From: Brassica napus
Taxonomy: Eukaryota > Streptophyta > Magnoliopsida > Brassicales > Brassicaceae
Assembly (NCBI RefSeq): GCF_020379485.1
Contig: NW_026015668.1
Coordinates: forward strand, 434,001-498,000
Reading direction: 5' to 3'
Length of the DNA: 64,000 nucleotides
The notes below the pieces were generated by a model. The model did no database searches. It saw only the letters and a list, made by a program, of their open reading frames with translations, and had not been told where the DNA came from. Position 1 is the first letter of the stretch, and the number at the start of each line of letters is the position of its first letter. The translations under genes and the position numbers were made by a program. Of this stretch, positions 24,030-36,477 are shown piece by piece.

Positions 24030-27000
24030 AAAAAGATGATATTAGAGGTATAAATACATCGGATAAGCATAATAATTTTCGGAGGTGGTTGTCTACTCAC
24101 CATATTAGTTTAGTAGCCCTTTTAGAAACTCATATTAAAGAACTTTCTTGCCTTCTATTTTGAACTCCCTATGTCCAAACTGGTCCTTTGCCACAAACCA
24201 TCTCTCTGACCCGCATGGCCGTATCATTCTCATCTGGAAACTCCATCTTAATGTCACTATCATCCATCAGTCTAGACAATCCATGACCTGCCGTGTGGAC
24301 TCTCTATCCACTGCTGCTCTCTATTTTACTGCTGTCTATGCTGCAAATACTGCTGAAGAGAGAAATGACCTCTGGATTGAGCTTCTTGACATTCAATCAT
24401 CTTTCTTTCTCGAAAATCAACCATGGCTGGTAGGTGGAGACTTCAATGAGATAACTCACCCAGTAGAGCACTCAGATCCCTTAATCTCCACCATCACTCC
24501 TCCTATGTCCGCTTTCAATTCCTGTCTCAGCCAACTTGAAATCAGAGACCTCCGCTATCATGACGCCAGATTCACTTAGTCAAATAAATGTCCTGAAAAC
24601 CCAATAGCCAAGAAACTAGACAGAGCCTTGATCAATGAAGCTTGGCTTGACTCCTTCCCCCGTAGCCTCGCCCAATTCCTAGCCCCTGATATCTCAGACC
24701 ACACACCGTGTTGTATCACCCTCGACTGCCCTCTCCCTCTCGCTGGAACCAAACCTTTTAAATTCTTCAACTACCTAACCTCCCATCCTGAATTTCTAAC
24801 CCTGGTTGCAGAAGCGTGGATCTGTACAGAAAACGAGATTCACTCACTACATTTGCTGATTGTTAAGCAAAGAGAGCTAAAGAAAGGATTAAAACGCCTC
24901 AACAAGGAAAAATTTTCAGAGATACAAAAGAGAGTGAGCGATAGCAACTTTTTGTTTAATGATGCGCATGTACTTTCCCTTCAGCAACCAAATCAAACCA
25001 ATTTTGTGGTGGAAAAAGAGCTCCTAGCCAAACTGAATCTGTTAAAACGAGTGGAAGAAGAGTATTTTAAGCAACTATCTCGCATCAACTGGCTCAAAAC
25101 AGGAGACCTCAATACTAGTTACTTCCATAAAGTTGCAAATGCTCGAAAAGCCTACAATTCAATCACCATAATGATAGGCCTCAATGGAGTAGAATTTACC
25201 TCTTCTGAAGATATTTGTAACTTTGCAGTATCCCACTTCCACAACATTCTCGGTCCTCAAACTCCTAACACAACAATGGCCATGTTCCTGCAAGTCGCCA
25301 GCATGATCCGATCTGATAGGTTCATATGTTCACCTGCCCAAGCTGCTCAGCTCTCCAGGCTACCTACACCAGAAGACATCACAAAGGTTATGTTTTGCCT
25401 CAATCAAAATAAAAGCCCTGGGCCTGATGGCTTCACTTTAGGTTTTCTACAAAGCGGTTTGACCATCATTGGACCTGAAGTAATCAATGCCATTACCATG
25501 TTTTTCCAAACCTCCATCCTTCCTAAAGCTACCAACTCAACTATCCTCACCCTACTACCCAAATTCCCCGGTGCTTCTATCATTAAGGATTACAGGCTCA
25601 TTTCTTGTTGTAACACACTCTACAAAGTGATCTCTAAGCTATTAGTTGCCCGTCTCAAACCCCTTCTACCTTCCATCATACTACCTAACCAAACAGCTTT
25701 CATTCAAGGAAGATTACTCGCTGAAAATTGTCTCCTTGCATCAGAAATTGTCTCTGGATACCATAATCAAAGGGGTCAAAAGAAGCTTACCCTGAAGATA
25801 GACATAGCCAAAGCGTTTGATTCGGTAAGATGGGATTATCTCCAAGCATGCCTCAAGGCACTCAACCTGCCTAGCGATTACATTCAATGGCTCTCATCCT
25901 GCTACTCATCACCAACTTTCTCAGTGGGTATCAATGGGAGATTGCATGGTTTCTTCAACGGCACAAGAGGTCTCCGCCAAGGAGACCCGCTATCTCCTTT
26001 CCTGTTTGGAATAGTCATAAACACACTATCTCAGAGACTAAACGAAGCTGCTCAATCAGGATTCATAGGCTACCATCCAAACTGCCAGGAATCAAATCTC
26101 ACCCATTTGTGTTTTGCTGATGACTTATTAATCTTCACTGATGGCACACTCAATTCAGTACAGGGAGTGCTCCAAGTTCTTCGTGACTTTGAAGCCTTTT
26201 CTGGTCTAGCCATTAGAGTTGATAAATCTTGTTTTTTCCCAAGTGGCTTGAATGATGAAGAAACGAACTCTATAACTACAGCGTCAGGTATCCCTGCTGG
26301 ATCTCTTCCCATCTGTTACCTTGGCCTTCCTCTTAACTCCAGAAAGCTATCTATGGCCAACTGTGAGCCAATGCTGCAACAAATCAGATCAAAAATAAAT
26401 GCCTGGACATCCAAATACCTATCATTCGCGGGAAGACATGTCCTAATATCAACAGTTATAGCAGGAATAACAAATTTCTGGTGTGGAGCATTTGTCATGC
26501 CAAAAGAATGCATTCAGTCAATTGATAAGATGTGTAATGCATTTCTCTGGAAAGGTACCTTGGAAGGGAGATATGTCGCGAGAGTAGTCTGGGAGACGGT
26601 AACTCTTCCAAAGCAGAAAGGGGGCTTAGGACTTCGTAATCTCGAGTTGTGGAATAGAACCTGCACGATAAGGCTTCTCTGCCTCCTGCTGTTCAGAACG
26701 GAATCAATATGGGCAGCTTGGATTCGTGACAATGTGATAAAAGACGAGAGCTTTTGGTACATGAAACCAAGACAAAACCATACCTGGCTGTTTAAAAAGA
26801 TTCTGGAGGAGAGGCAAACGGCGCTACAGTGGTTCCAAATCGACCCTAGAGATGGCTCTAACATCAGTTTTTTGAAAGACCCATGGACTAAGTTAATGGT
26901 CCGCGCCTCACAGGTATCCCTCTCAACGCCACACTAGCGGATATCTGGAGAGATGGAGGTTGGAGTATTCAATCGGCAAGGTCAAGAGAAATGGAGGAAC

Positions 27001-27046
27001 TACTCATATACCTTACTACGATAGCTCTAACAGACGTGCCGAGTAC
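24030..27046 (+). pseudogene. LINE ORF2 N-terminal part: endonuclease and reverse transcriptase
   Basis: The AP-endonuclease domain starts near 24030 (IRGINTSDKHNNFRRW, LLETHIKE). It shifts frame near 24150 and includes the catalytic motif VGGDFNEI at about 24432. A TAG at 24577-24579 replaces the Trp usual in the following TWSNK-type motif. The frame from 24580 to 26935 carries reverse transcriptase: NKSPGPDGF, then [28 protein letters not shown] and the catalytic [10 protein letters not shown] at about 26105. After the stop at 26935 the similarity continues in another frame into Gypsy C at 27047. It would nick target DNA and prime reverse transcription, but this copy is inactive. Confidence 0.9.
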
Positions 27047-27559
27047 TGTAGAGGATGGATTTGACCATCCCACAAGGACCGAGGAATAGAAAGGCCTGGC
27101 CCGGATTAGGTAGAGCGACGGCTCGATCGGTCTGCTCAAGAGTCAGGTCTCTCGGCTTGACTTTTGAGTACTTTTAGTAGATCATTATCGACTGAAGTAC
27201 ATTCGGCTCAGCGGTTGCTCGGACACCTACGGGCTTCCCGGCCCAGCAGAGGAGGCCCACCAAGATGGCGTAAATTAGGTCAAGGACGAGGCATCATGAT
27301 GTCTATATAAGGGAAAGGGGAGACAACGAGAGAAGAATCCGAAATCACTGACTAACACTTGGCGGCTAGATTAGGGTTTTCACCTTTGCTTCATCTCGCC
27401 GATTAGTTGTACTTTTCCGGTAGCTCATCGAGCCACCGGTTTCCTTTCTGTCGCATTCTCTTCATTTCTCTTGTAACCGACTGAACGTTTTCTCCGACCA
27501 TAAATAAGACGTCTTTGTTAAAACCAATATCTTCTTTATTACCGTTTTCCGATCAAACA
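27047..27559 (+). repeat. Gypsy C left LTR
   Basis: A 513-bp LTR with a TATA-like TCTATATAAGGG at 27300-27311. It differs from the right LTR at roughly a dozen positions by eye, so this insertion is older than Copia B. Confidence 0.9.
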
Positions 27560-27603
27560 GTTGGCGCCCACCATGGGACAACTAGCAAAGTAACGTCAGA
27601 ATT

Positions 27604-28923
27604 ATGGTCGTTAACAACGACAGTTCTTCGTCAGGCGAGGAGTGCGAAGCTCTCGAGGTGACGCCGGCTCCAGAGGTGACACCTACGCCTACACCAGTAA
27701 CTCCACTTCCCCATCCTGCGTCTATGGAAACTATCCTGGCACGCCTCGCCCTACAAGAAGCGGCGCAGAAGGCGGCAGTTAACCAAATCACGGCGATAGC
27801 AAAGATCCTTGCTCCTCTCGCTGCAAACGCCGAAGCTTCAACGGCGCAGTATTGTCGACACCTGTTCGCCACAGAACGAAACACCTACGTAGCACCTACG
27901 CGGGATAACGATAACAAAAGCGCCGGTAACGACATCAACGCGCACACCGCAAGCGAACTAGCCGCGTTGAAACAGTCAGTCCTCGACATCAATTCGAAGA
28001 TCCACTAGGTGACGACGTCCGCGCCCCAAATCGAGCATGTACTCGCGGAATCTCTTCGTGCACCCTTCACGCAAAAGGTTACCGGCGTGCGGGTCCAGAA
28101 GATGGAGAAACTCCCTCTTCCAACCTTCAAAGGTCTCTCTGACCCTTCTACTCACGTCACGTCTTTCAACATAGCGATGCGACGCGCAAACCTGACCGAC
28201 GAACACAAAGACGCCGGCTTTTGCCAACTCTTCGTCGAAACCCTAGAAGGACCGGCCCTTACTTGGTTCACCGGCCTCAGAGAAAACTCCGTCGACTGTT
28301 TCCACGACCTCTCGACGGCTTTCCTTAAGAACTATATCATGTTCACCAACCAGGAAACGACCGTGTCAGATTTGTGGAACCTCACTCACGCCAGCGACCA
28401 AAGTCTCCGCGACTTCATGGAGAAATTCAAAGCTATTGTCTCGAAGATTGATATTCCCGACCATATCGCCATCGAATCTTTGATGAACATCTTGCACGTC
28501 GACTCCACATTCCGTCAGGATCTCTACCGATACCCGACAAAATCTGTCTCCGACGCCATTGCTCGCTCGCACAATTTTATCTGCATGGAAGAAGACACCA
28601 GAGCAAAGTTCGCAAAAGAAGCAGCAGCGAAACAGCGACCCTCCCGAACAAATGACACCCGCCCCGAGCCCCGCCAGCACTCCTCCGGTGGAAATACCAT
28701 TCAGAAGCGAGGCTACGTTAACTCGGTCGGTGATGAGGAATCTCCAAAATCAGCAGCCATCACGCGAGAGAAAGGCTGGAACCACTGGGATCGAGACTCC
28801 CCTCCGAAGCAGTCAACCTCATCCGAACCAGCGAGTTCAAACTCCGAGGAGCCAAAGAAATGGTGCCTCTACCACAAAAGGGATTCCCATGATACGAAGG
28901 AATGCAAGGTCCTCATCGGGTAG
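27604..28923 (+). pseudogene. Gypsy C gag, interrupted
   Basis: A first frame begins at 27604 (MVVNNDSSSSGEECEALEV) with a proline/threonine-rich start and stops at a TAG (28006-28008). The same frame reopens and carries the retrotransposon gag domain: PLPTFKGLSDPSTHVTSFN, then GPALTWFTGL and LRDFMEKFKAIV. It ends with a zinc-knuckle-like piece (WCLYHKRDSHDTKEC) before a TAG at 28921-28923. Gag proteins form the virus-like particle. Two in-frame stops make it inactive. Confidence 0.85.
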
Positions 28924-31505
28924 TTTTTCGATGGGATCACTAATGGGACAATCCAAATGCCCACCTCTCCTACGACACCGAAAAACACCAAAAGTTGGAG
29001 TAAGAGCAAGGAGAAGAAGGCACAGAAGTCTCAAAAGAACACGGCCCCGAGTGAGGAAAGAGCAAGCCCTGAGCGCACTCTCGTCAACAACGTCGGCCCC
29101 GCCAACGATTCGTCCGAAGACGAACACCCGCGTCGCCGGCGACGAGTGGAAGTCATACTCTCTCGCCCTTGCGACTCCTCTGATGACGACGTCACGACAG
29201 TGCAACCAGATCTGCGCGATAAATTAGACAGCAAGGATAAGCAGTCTCTCGCTCCCTCGAAAGCAGATAAAGACCTACGCATTCTATTGAAGCGAAAAAG
29301 CGTCACGAACGAAAACACAGAAACCGCCGACCTCCGTGCGACCATCTCAAAATGCAACGCTCGGAGAGTCGGTCCAACTGACGACCTTCGCGACCAGCTC
29401 AAATTCGAAGGCCGACGACCTGCGAATCCAACTCAACCGTTCGAAAGGGTCCGATCTGCGACGACGTCTCGAATCAAAAAAGAAACAGCCCGTAGAAATT
29501 CCTACATTCGAGAACACAACTGACGATTTGAGGAAGCAACTCGAATCAATGCGAGCTACCCGAGCCCCACACATTAGTGTCATAATGGGCGGATCACCAC
29601 CTTGAGGTGACTCGGTTCGAGCCGTCAAAGATTACAAACGTCAAGCAACCACCTCTCAGAAGTGGCCTTCTCCAGTCGAAAATGATCACCAGATCACTTT
29701 TTCGGCACTAGACACCAAGGGCGTCCACATGCCACATAACGATCCTCTCCTCGTCGACCTTGACATCGGCGAATGTCTGGTCGCAAAAGTCCTTTTTGAT
29801 ACCGGCAGCTCAGTCGATCTCATCTTTCGCGACACACTCGACAAAAAAGGAGTTGATTTAATGGATATGAAGCCTTCCTCTCGCACGCTCACCGGCTTCA
29901 ACGGAGCCTCGGAGCAAATGATCGGGACAATTCGCCTTTCAGTTTACACAGGTGGTATAACCCGCACCGTCAAGTTCTCTGTCATCCGCGCCAAAGCACC
30001 CTATAATGCCATACTCGGAACACCATGGCTGCATTCCATGAAAGCCGTCCCTTCGACTTATCATCAATGCGTCAAATTTCCCGAAAAATACGGCAAAACT
30101 CAGACGATTCGGGGAGATCAACTAGCCGCGAGAGAACTACTGATCGCAACTGTAAAGATGTAGCAACAAGCTTCCCTTGTCAACTCCGTCAGTAAACCAC
30201 TCAACAAGATAAACCCCGAGAAGGAGGAAGTTCGCGAAGTCGCAATCGATGAATCCGACCCGACGAAAATCATCCGATTTGGCGTCTACCTGTCCGACGA
30301 CGTATGTTCAAGGATCACCTCTTTCATCAAAGACAACACCTCGATGTTCGCCTGGAAGACTTCCGACATGAAGGGGATCGACCCCACAGTTACCTCCCAT
30401 GAACTGCACGTCGACCCGACGTTCAAACCCATCCGACAGAAGCGACGAAAACTCGGTCCAGAACGATCTAAAGCCGTAAACGAAGAAGTCGACAGGCTCC
30501 TCGACGCGGGTTTCATAACCGAAGTCTGATACCCCGAATGGTTGGCTAACCCGGTTGTCGTCAAAAAGAAAAACGGCAAATGGCGCATATGCGTCGACTT
30601 CACGGACCTCAACAAGGCGTGCCCAAAGGACAGTTACCCACTCCCTCATATCGATCGTCTCGTCGAATCAACTTCTGGTAACGAACTCCTAACCTTCATG
30701 GACGCTTTCCCGGGATACAACCAGATCTTGATGCATCCCGACGATCGCGAGAAGACGGCATTCATCACCGACAAAGGGACCTACTGCTACAAGGTGATGC
30801 CCTTCGGGCTAAAGAACGCCGGCGCGACTTATCAGCGACTCGTCAACCGAATGTTCGCTGATCAGCTAGGCAACACCATAGAAGTGTACATCGATGACAT
30901 GTTAGTCAAATCGCTCAAGGCCGACGATCACCTAAACAACTTACGCGACTGCTTCAAGATCTTGAATGACTACGGGATGAAGTTCAATCCGGCCAAGTGT
31001 ACCTTCGGTGTCACTTCAGGAGAATTCCTCGGCTATATTGTCACTCAACGAGGAATCGAGGCTAACCCCAAGCAGATCTCGGCGATCCTCGACCTTCCAA
31101 GCCCAAAGAACAGCCGCGAAGTACAGTGACTAACCGGACGCATAGCAGCTCTCAACAGGTTCATCTCGCGATCAACCGATAAGTGTCTTCCCTTCTACGA
31201 GCTACTAAGGGGCAACAGGAGGTTCGTCTGGGACGAAAAGTGCGAGGAGGCGTTCAATCAACTCAAGCATTACCTCACAACCCCCCCCCAGTACTATCAA
31301 AGCCAAAAACCGGCGACACATTGTCTCTCTACATAGCCGTCACATCCTCCGCCGTCAGCAGCGTGCTCATTCGAGAAGATCGGAGAGAACAGAAACCAAT
31401 CTTTTACACAAGTAAAAGAATGACCGAGCCGGAGACGAGATACCCAACACTCGAAAAGATGGCCTTAGCTGTCGTCAACTCGGCCAGGAAACTGCGACCC
31501 TACTT
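28924..31505 (+). pseudogene. Gypsy C pol: protease, reverse transcriptase and partial RNase H
   Basis: A low-complexity Lys/Ser/Asp-rich linker with repeated DLR motifs spans 28957-29600. An aspartic protease follows with VLFDTGSSVDLIF near 29790. A stop lies at 30161-30163. RT carries KKKNGKWRICVDFTDLNKAC, then VMPFGLKNAGATYQ and the catalytic VYIDDMLVKS near 30885. Stops interrupt at 30527-30529 and 31127-31129. RNase H starts (LSLYIAVTSSAVSSVL) and breaks off at about 31505, where sequence of the antisense gene begins abruptly. The rest of RNase H and all of integrase are deleted. Confidence 0.88.
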
Positions 31506-34120
31506 CTCGGGAGCGAATCCTAGTGAATCGACGATTAGCTTTCGCGGCCATCTCGGCCTCAACTCTTCCTCTTTCCCTCGTCACTTCCAGGATCCTGGAA
31601 TCTCTAAGGCGCCTCATCTCTCTTTCATGAGACGCAGCGAGCGAAACCTTCTCGCTCTCAAGTTCGGCGTTCTTCCGCTCGAGCTCACGAACGACTCCTC
31701 GGGATACCTCCAACTCGGCTTTGAGCTTGTCTCTCCGAGCAATAATGCGAGCAACCATCCTGTTGAGCCTCTCGACTCAGCCCTCGATGCATTCAGCTAG
31801 CTAGCAGAAGCTTCCTCTTTCTCCGCGTGCTCCTTCTTAGCCAGCTCGAGTTCACCCAAAGCTCCCTTCAGGGCAGTGTCATACTTATCGATCACGACGT
31901 TCGTCGCGCTATCCCCCTAAACAAACGAGAAGATGAAAATTGTAAGAAAAAGTCAAAGAACGAAACAAAAAAAAAAAGAAGGGACCGAGCCATTTACCAG
32001 CAGCTTGGCCCTCGCGGCTTCCTCGTACTCACCCCCAAAGATGAGATCCTTCACAGCGGGCAAAGCTTTCGTCCTCCCCCTTAATTGGCGAAGGAACTCT
32101 CCACACTTCTCGGGAACGTACACTAGAGGGGCCGGTCCCTCGTAGTGAAACGAAACCTTGTCTGGAAAGTTGACTCCGGGCACCCTCCTCAAGATAGCGG
32201 AGCCGCGAGAAGAAGTGCCGATCTGAGCGACCCCTTCCCCAAGGGGAACCGGAGTTCCCTCGCGAGAAAACGCCAGAACAGGAGATCGCGCCTCATCGCC
32301 AACCTCGTCGTTACGTCTCCTGATCAAAAGCGGTGACTCTCCGCTGTCTTCTTCAGAACCGTCCGGACGGGCGGCGTTAGGAGGAATTTCAGATTCCTCC
32401 CCTTCACCAACTTCCGCCGCATCGTCCCGTTCTCCCGAGATTTCAGCCTCAGAAGCCTCCTCTTCGGGTTGAAATTCTTCTTCTTGAACATCACCCTCCT
32501 CAATTTCAGTCGGTTCTTCGGGATTCTCTGACTGCTCGTCAACGGGCTTCTTTGTCCTCTTCTTCTTCTGGGGTTCGCCAGAAGGAGGAACGTCGCTCGC
32601 CTCCTCGGCGCTCCCCTCGACTTCCGAGCCCCCCTCTTCCTTTTTTTACCTTTCCCCGCGTTTCTAGCGCCAGAAGGGGGAACCTCACCAGTGCGAGGAA
32701 CCATCGTCGAGGGCCTTCCTCGCTGGCCAGTCCCAGCTGGGCGGCTAACATCGCGCTCAAATCGTGAAGAGTTCCCATCCTCTTTGCTTCAGAAACTTGC
32801 TTCTGGATGTCCTTCGGAAAGATGTCTAGTCGCTTGGTGCGAATAGGAAGAACGGTCGGAAGATGAGATCTCCACTCTCCTGAAAACATAAGGCAGAACG
32901 GTCAGGACGCGACAAATAAACTTTGCGATCGAAAAAATAACCAGAAACAGCGAGAGAACGCACTTCGAGCGATCCGGTCCTTAAGCTCGTGAATCTTCTC
33001 GACGGTAATCTTGGACCAACGGTAGATCCGAAGCAAAGCGACGGCTCGAACGCCCTTCAGGAAATCCTCAGGATAGACTGGAGACGTTGGATGGCCAACT
33101 ACGAGCACAACAAAAATAAAGTTCCGTTAAGATCAACAAAATCAGACGTAGCTCGCGACAAGATATTCTACCACAAGAACGGTTCCATAGGACCCGATAG
33201 TCCTCTCGAGGGGGCTCCTCGAAAGCCGAGTCGTCGGACTTGATGAAGAAGTAGGAACGCTGCCAATTCTGCGTTTTGTTTGGATGACCGGCGCACACAT
33301 TGCAGTTTGGTCGCATCTTCACCGAGTAGGTTCCGTCCTTCATATCGGTTATCGAGGTCATCTCCTCGAACGACCTGACGCTCATCGGCATGTCAATCTC
33401 CTCCGCTAGAACTGATAGAGTGACGGCTAGTCGCAGCGAGCCGTTCAGTAACTGACTAATCGCGAGATCTCGCCGCCTAGCGTATGCGGTGATCAGTCGC
33501 GGGATGGGGAACCAACAGCGAGTGTCATCTTGGAAATAAGACTCGTAAACTGTTTGGTACCCGATCGGAGGAGACCAAGGCCTTTGCTCCTTCATAGGAA
33601 TGAGGAAGGTCACGCCTGTAGCGTTCTTGGCTCGAAGAACCCTCTTCACGCTCCTCAGGGTCGACTTAGTCTCCTCCACACCGTCCCAATCTTGACCAGC
33701 CACAAAAGGAGGGTGCAATAAGTCAGGATGTAGTCGCGGAAGCTCCTCGAAAATCCCTTCGGGATAGAAGGTCGTCGGAAACAACTCGGCTTCAGAATCA
33801 TCGTCTTCCGAAGGATCGTCTTCCACCGCGCGAACCCTCAAGGTAATCGAGTCAACGGGCACCGCCCCGCTCTGTCCGTCTCTCGTACACTCCGTCGCAT
33901 CCCTCACGGCGACGTTCTCGCTCCCTTCCCTCGCAAGCCGTGTAGCATCTGCGACCAAAAGCCTCTGGGAGCGAGACAAATCAACTGTCCCCATCATCGC
34001 CTCGTGATGAGTCGACTCGAGATCCCCGATACAACCTCCGTCTGGACCCCTTGTTGGAGCTGATGCCGCCGCAACTGAATTCCCCTTTTGCTGCCTAGAT
34101 AACCCCTGAGCCGACGACAT
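31465..34120 (-). pseudogene. Gypsy C antisense gene (putative gypsy-type transposon family, PF04195-like), multi-exon
   Basis: On the strand opposite to pol, an ATG at 34120 opens a long exon to about 33172. It carries WSPPIGYQTVYESYFQDD and FPIPRLITAYARRRDLAISQ, which I recognise as the 'putative gypsy type transposon' domain. Plausible GT donors and AG acceptors link it to shorter exons near 33097-32965 (YPEDFLKGVRAVALLRIY), 32889-32330 (acidic, Glu/Lys-rich) and 32270-32000 (PDKVSFHYEGPAPLVYVPEK). A last segment, 31758-31505, is predicted coiled coil (MVARIIARRDKLKAELEVS). Antisense ORFs between pol and the 3' LTR are known in Tat retrotransposons; their role is unknown. The gene's 3' end is lost at the deletion joining it to pol. 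Exon limits are approximate. Confidence 0.7.
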
Positions 34121-34783
34121 GGTAGAACAAGGCGGCGAAGAATGCGTCGAATGAAGGCTATAACACTTAGAGAGAGAGAAAGTACCTTTGATCGCGGAGG
34201 AAACTTGAAGAAATGAGAGGGGATCTGCGTATTTATAAGGAAAAGAGAGGGGGTGACTCGAGGCATCATCATTAGGTCTATTCGGGCCTAGATGGGCCTC
34301 GAAACTCTCCCTAAAAATCCAGCGGACCCTCGCGACGTTTCAACTTCTCGGTGCATTTAAAAGAGAAAAAAGGGGGGGAATTCGAGGTGTCGTCATTAAG
34401 CCTAAACGGACCTAAATGGGCCTCGAAACTCTCCCAAATGTCCAGCGGACCCTTGCGATGGTTCGGCTTCTCGTCTAAATCAGACATCGGTCATCTTAAA
34501 ATCAGAATAAACCAACGGTTAACCTAGATATGTCAGTCGGGATCTGAATATCCGCGACTAATCGGCCTCAAGCGGAAATATTCCAGAACCCTCCCTGCGA
34601 CACAATGATCAAAAGAAGCGATAAAGCCTCTACTGCTCGCTTCCGAGAGAACGACGCTGTGCGACTCATCGACCAACCGCTCCAACCTTCCGACAGGCCT
34701 TCTATCCCCTCAAACCTTCAAACCTTAGAATCCATCACGAGCCAGAAAGCACTTCGCTCACTAATGGACTGGGGGGGACTTAC

Positions 34784-35296
34784 TGTAGAGGATGGATTTG
34801 ACCATCCCACAAGGCCTGAGGAATAGAAAGGTCTGGCCCGGATTAGGTAAAGCGACGGCTCGATCGGTCGGCTCAAGAGTCAGGTCTCTCGGCTTGACTC
34901 TTGAGTACTTTTAGTCGATCATCATCGACTGAAGTACATTCGGCTCAGCGGCTGCTCGGACGCCTACGGGCTTCTCGGCCCAGCAGAGGAGGCCCACCAA
35001 GATGGCGTAAATTAGGTCAAGGACGAGGCATCAGGACGTCTATATAAGGGAAAGGGGAGACAACGAGAGAAGTATCTGAAATCACTGACTAACACTTGGC
35101 GGCTAAATTAGGGTTTTCACCTTTGCTTCATCTCGCCGATTAGTTGTACTTTTCCTGTAGCTCATCGAGCCACCGGCTTCCTTTCTGTCGCATTCTCTTC
35201 ATTTCTCTTGTAACCGACTGAACGTTTTCTCTGACCATAAATAAGACGTCTTTGTTAAAACCCATATCTTCTTTATTACCGTTTTCCGATCAAACA
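34784..35296 (+). repeat. Gypsy C right LTR
   Basis: The 513-bp partner of 27047-27559, from TGTAGAGGAT to GATCAAACA, followed by the AGTAT flank and the resumed LINE sequence. Confidence 0.9.
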
Positions 35297-35902
35297 AGTA
35301 TTGCTCGCTGGATAAACAATGGAAAGACCCAGAGATCCTTCTCTAGCTCCTATGTCTATCACCCCTTGCTGCCGCATACTCCTAAAGTCCCTTGGTATCC
35401 ACTCATTTGGATCAAAAAAGGTATTCCGAAGCATAAGACTCTTGCCTGGTTAATGCTTCTTACTCGGAGCCCGACCAGAGACCGTTTACTTTCTTGGGGC
35501 CTCCAAACTGTTCCTCTATACCTCTTGTGTAATCGGGAGAACGAATCAAGAAACCATCTCTTCTTCTCTTGTTCCTACTCTGCATCTGTTTGGAATCACT
35601 TCTCTATAGGGTTGGGTATCAATTCTCCATCGGCTTCCTGGGATGACGTCGGTCACTCTCTCCTATCTCAATCGGGAAGTAGACACCATAACTACCAGTC
35701 CATAGTCACTTGGCAAGCCACGATCTACGATCTCTGGTGGGAACGGAATGATCGTCTACACAGAGGTAATCACCGATCTCCCGATCTGACCATTAAGAAA
35801 ATCTCCTCCACAATCAAGAACAGAATATCAGCTCTCAGACCTGAGAATTACCCCTTGGCCAGCGAATTAATACAGCTCTGGTTCTCTCACTTTCCTGCGT
35901 GA
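35297..35902 (+). pseudogene. LINE ORF2 C-terminal part (zf-RVT region)
   Basis: The frame after Gypsy C reads SIARWINNGKTQRSFS and WIKKGIPKHKTLAWL. It continues with CNRENESRNHLFFSCSYS and ends at a TGA (35900-35902). This is the zf-RVT domain found at the C-terminus of plant L1-type LINE proteins, with its Cys/His cluster. It belongs to the reading frame cut at 27046. Bases 35903-36168 are the LINE 3' untranslated tail and A-run. Confidence 0.88.
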
Positions 35903-36364
35903 TCGCTGTCTATTACCCCGTCATCTTTCTCGTCTTGTCTGATTCTAACTAGGGTCCTAATGGCTTTCTTTATCTCGTTAATCTTCTTCTAGTTAGAAGG
36001 GATATGTTTTTTATTATAAAGTGGGCTGTTAGTTTGGGCTTTCTCTTTAGAAGTGCACTAGGTTCTAATTGGTTTTTGTTTAGGTTTGTATTAAAGTGGG
36101 CTGAGAGCCAACTTTTGCTACTCATCATATTTTTAATTTAATGCAAGAATCAGTTCAAAAAAAAAAAGATTGATATTTTTGTATCTCAAGTTTTATTTGT
36201 TATTTTTATCGACGTATCTTAAACTTTTGTTAACGTGAAGCCAAAAGTATTTTGTCAGGTACTACTAGGTACTACATTCATCCGTGCCCCTTTGTCCGTT
36301 TCTGTCTAAAATGCAAAACAAGCCCATCGAATTGTGATTCCACAAGACAAGAGAGATAACATCC

Positions 36365-36477
36365 AATTTAATAAAAGCATTAAACCACAATTTCACAAAA
36401 GAACGGATTGTGATTCCACGGACCACGTACCCCGTGTATATGCATGTTGTTATAACTACAGTTTTTAACTTAACGCA
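36365..36477 (+). repeat. Upstream copy of the DOG1-like promoter, left half
   Basis: This segment matches 40428-40541: TTAATAAAAG, TTAAACCAC, ATTGTGATTCCACG, then GTATATGCATGTTGTTATAA. Its continuation resumes after the Helitron at 39369. It is therefore the left half of a tandemly duplicated ~230-bp unit. Confidence 0.8.

Larger units (their letters stand above)
27047..35296 (+). mobile_element. Gypsy C: Ty3/gypsy (Tat-like) retrotransposon inside the LINE
   Basis: Two 513-bp LTRs (27047-27559 and 34784-35296) start TGTAGAGGAT and end GATCAAACA. The flanking 5-mers are AGTAC (27042-27046) and AGTAT (35297-35301), a target duplication with one later change; removing the element restores the LINE frame. 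The primer-binding site TTGGCGCCCACC follows the left LTR, a type seen in Tat-lineage elements. GGGGGGGACTTAC precedes the right LTR. Sense gag and pol fill the left part. An antisense gene fills the right part, as known for Tat elements. Integrase is missing. Confidence 0.92.
23930..36168 (+). mobile_element. LINE (L1-type), 5' truncated, split by Gypsy C
   Basis: Two blocks belong to one non-LTR element. One (24030-27046) holds endonuclease and RT; the other (35297-35902) holds the zf-RVT region. They are separated exactly by an LTR retrotransposon and its target duplication. The 3' end has an untranslated tail and an A-run at 36157-36166. No ORF1 (gag-like) is visible upstream, so the copy is 5' truncated. 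No target duplication was found. The element is dead through a frameshift and stop in the endonuclease and through the insertion. Confidence 0.85.

Noticed and set aside
28559..29227. A 222-codon alternative frame over Gypsy C gag and linker
   Set aside because: Overlaps the real gag frame in another phase; Arg/Ser-rich composition with no recognisable domain.
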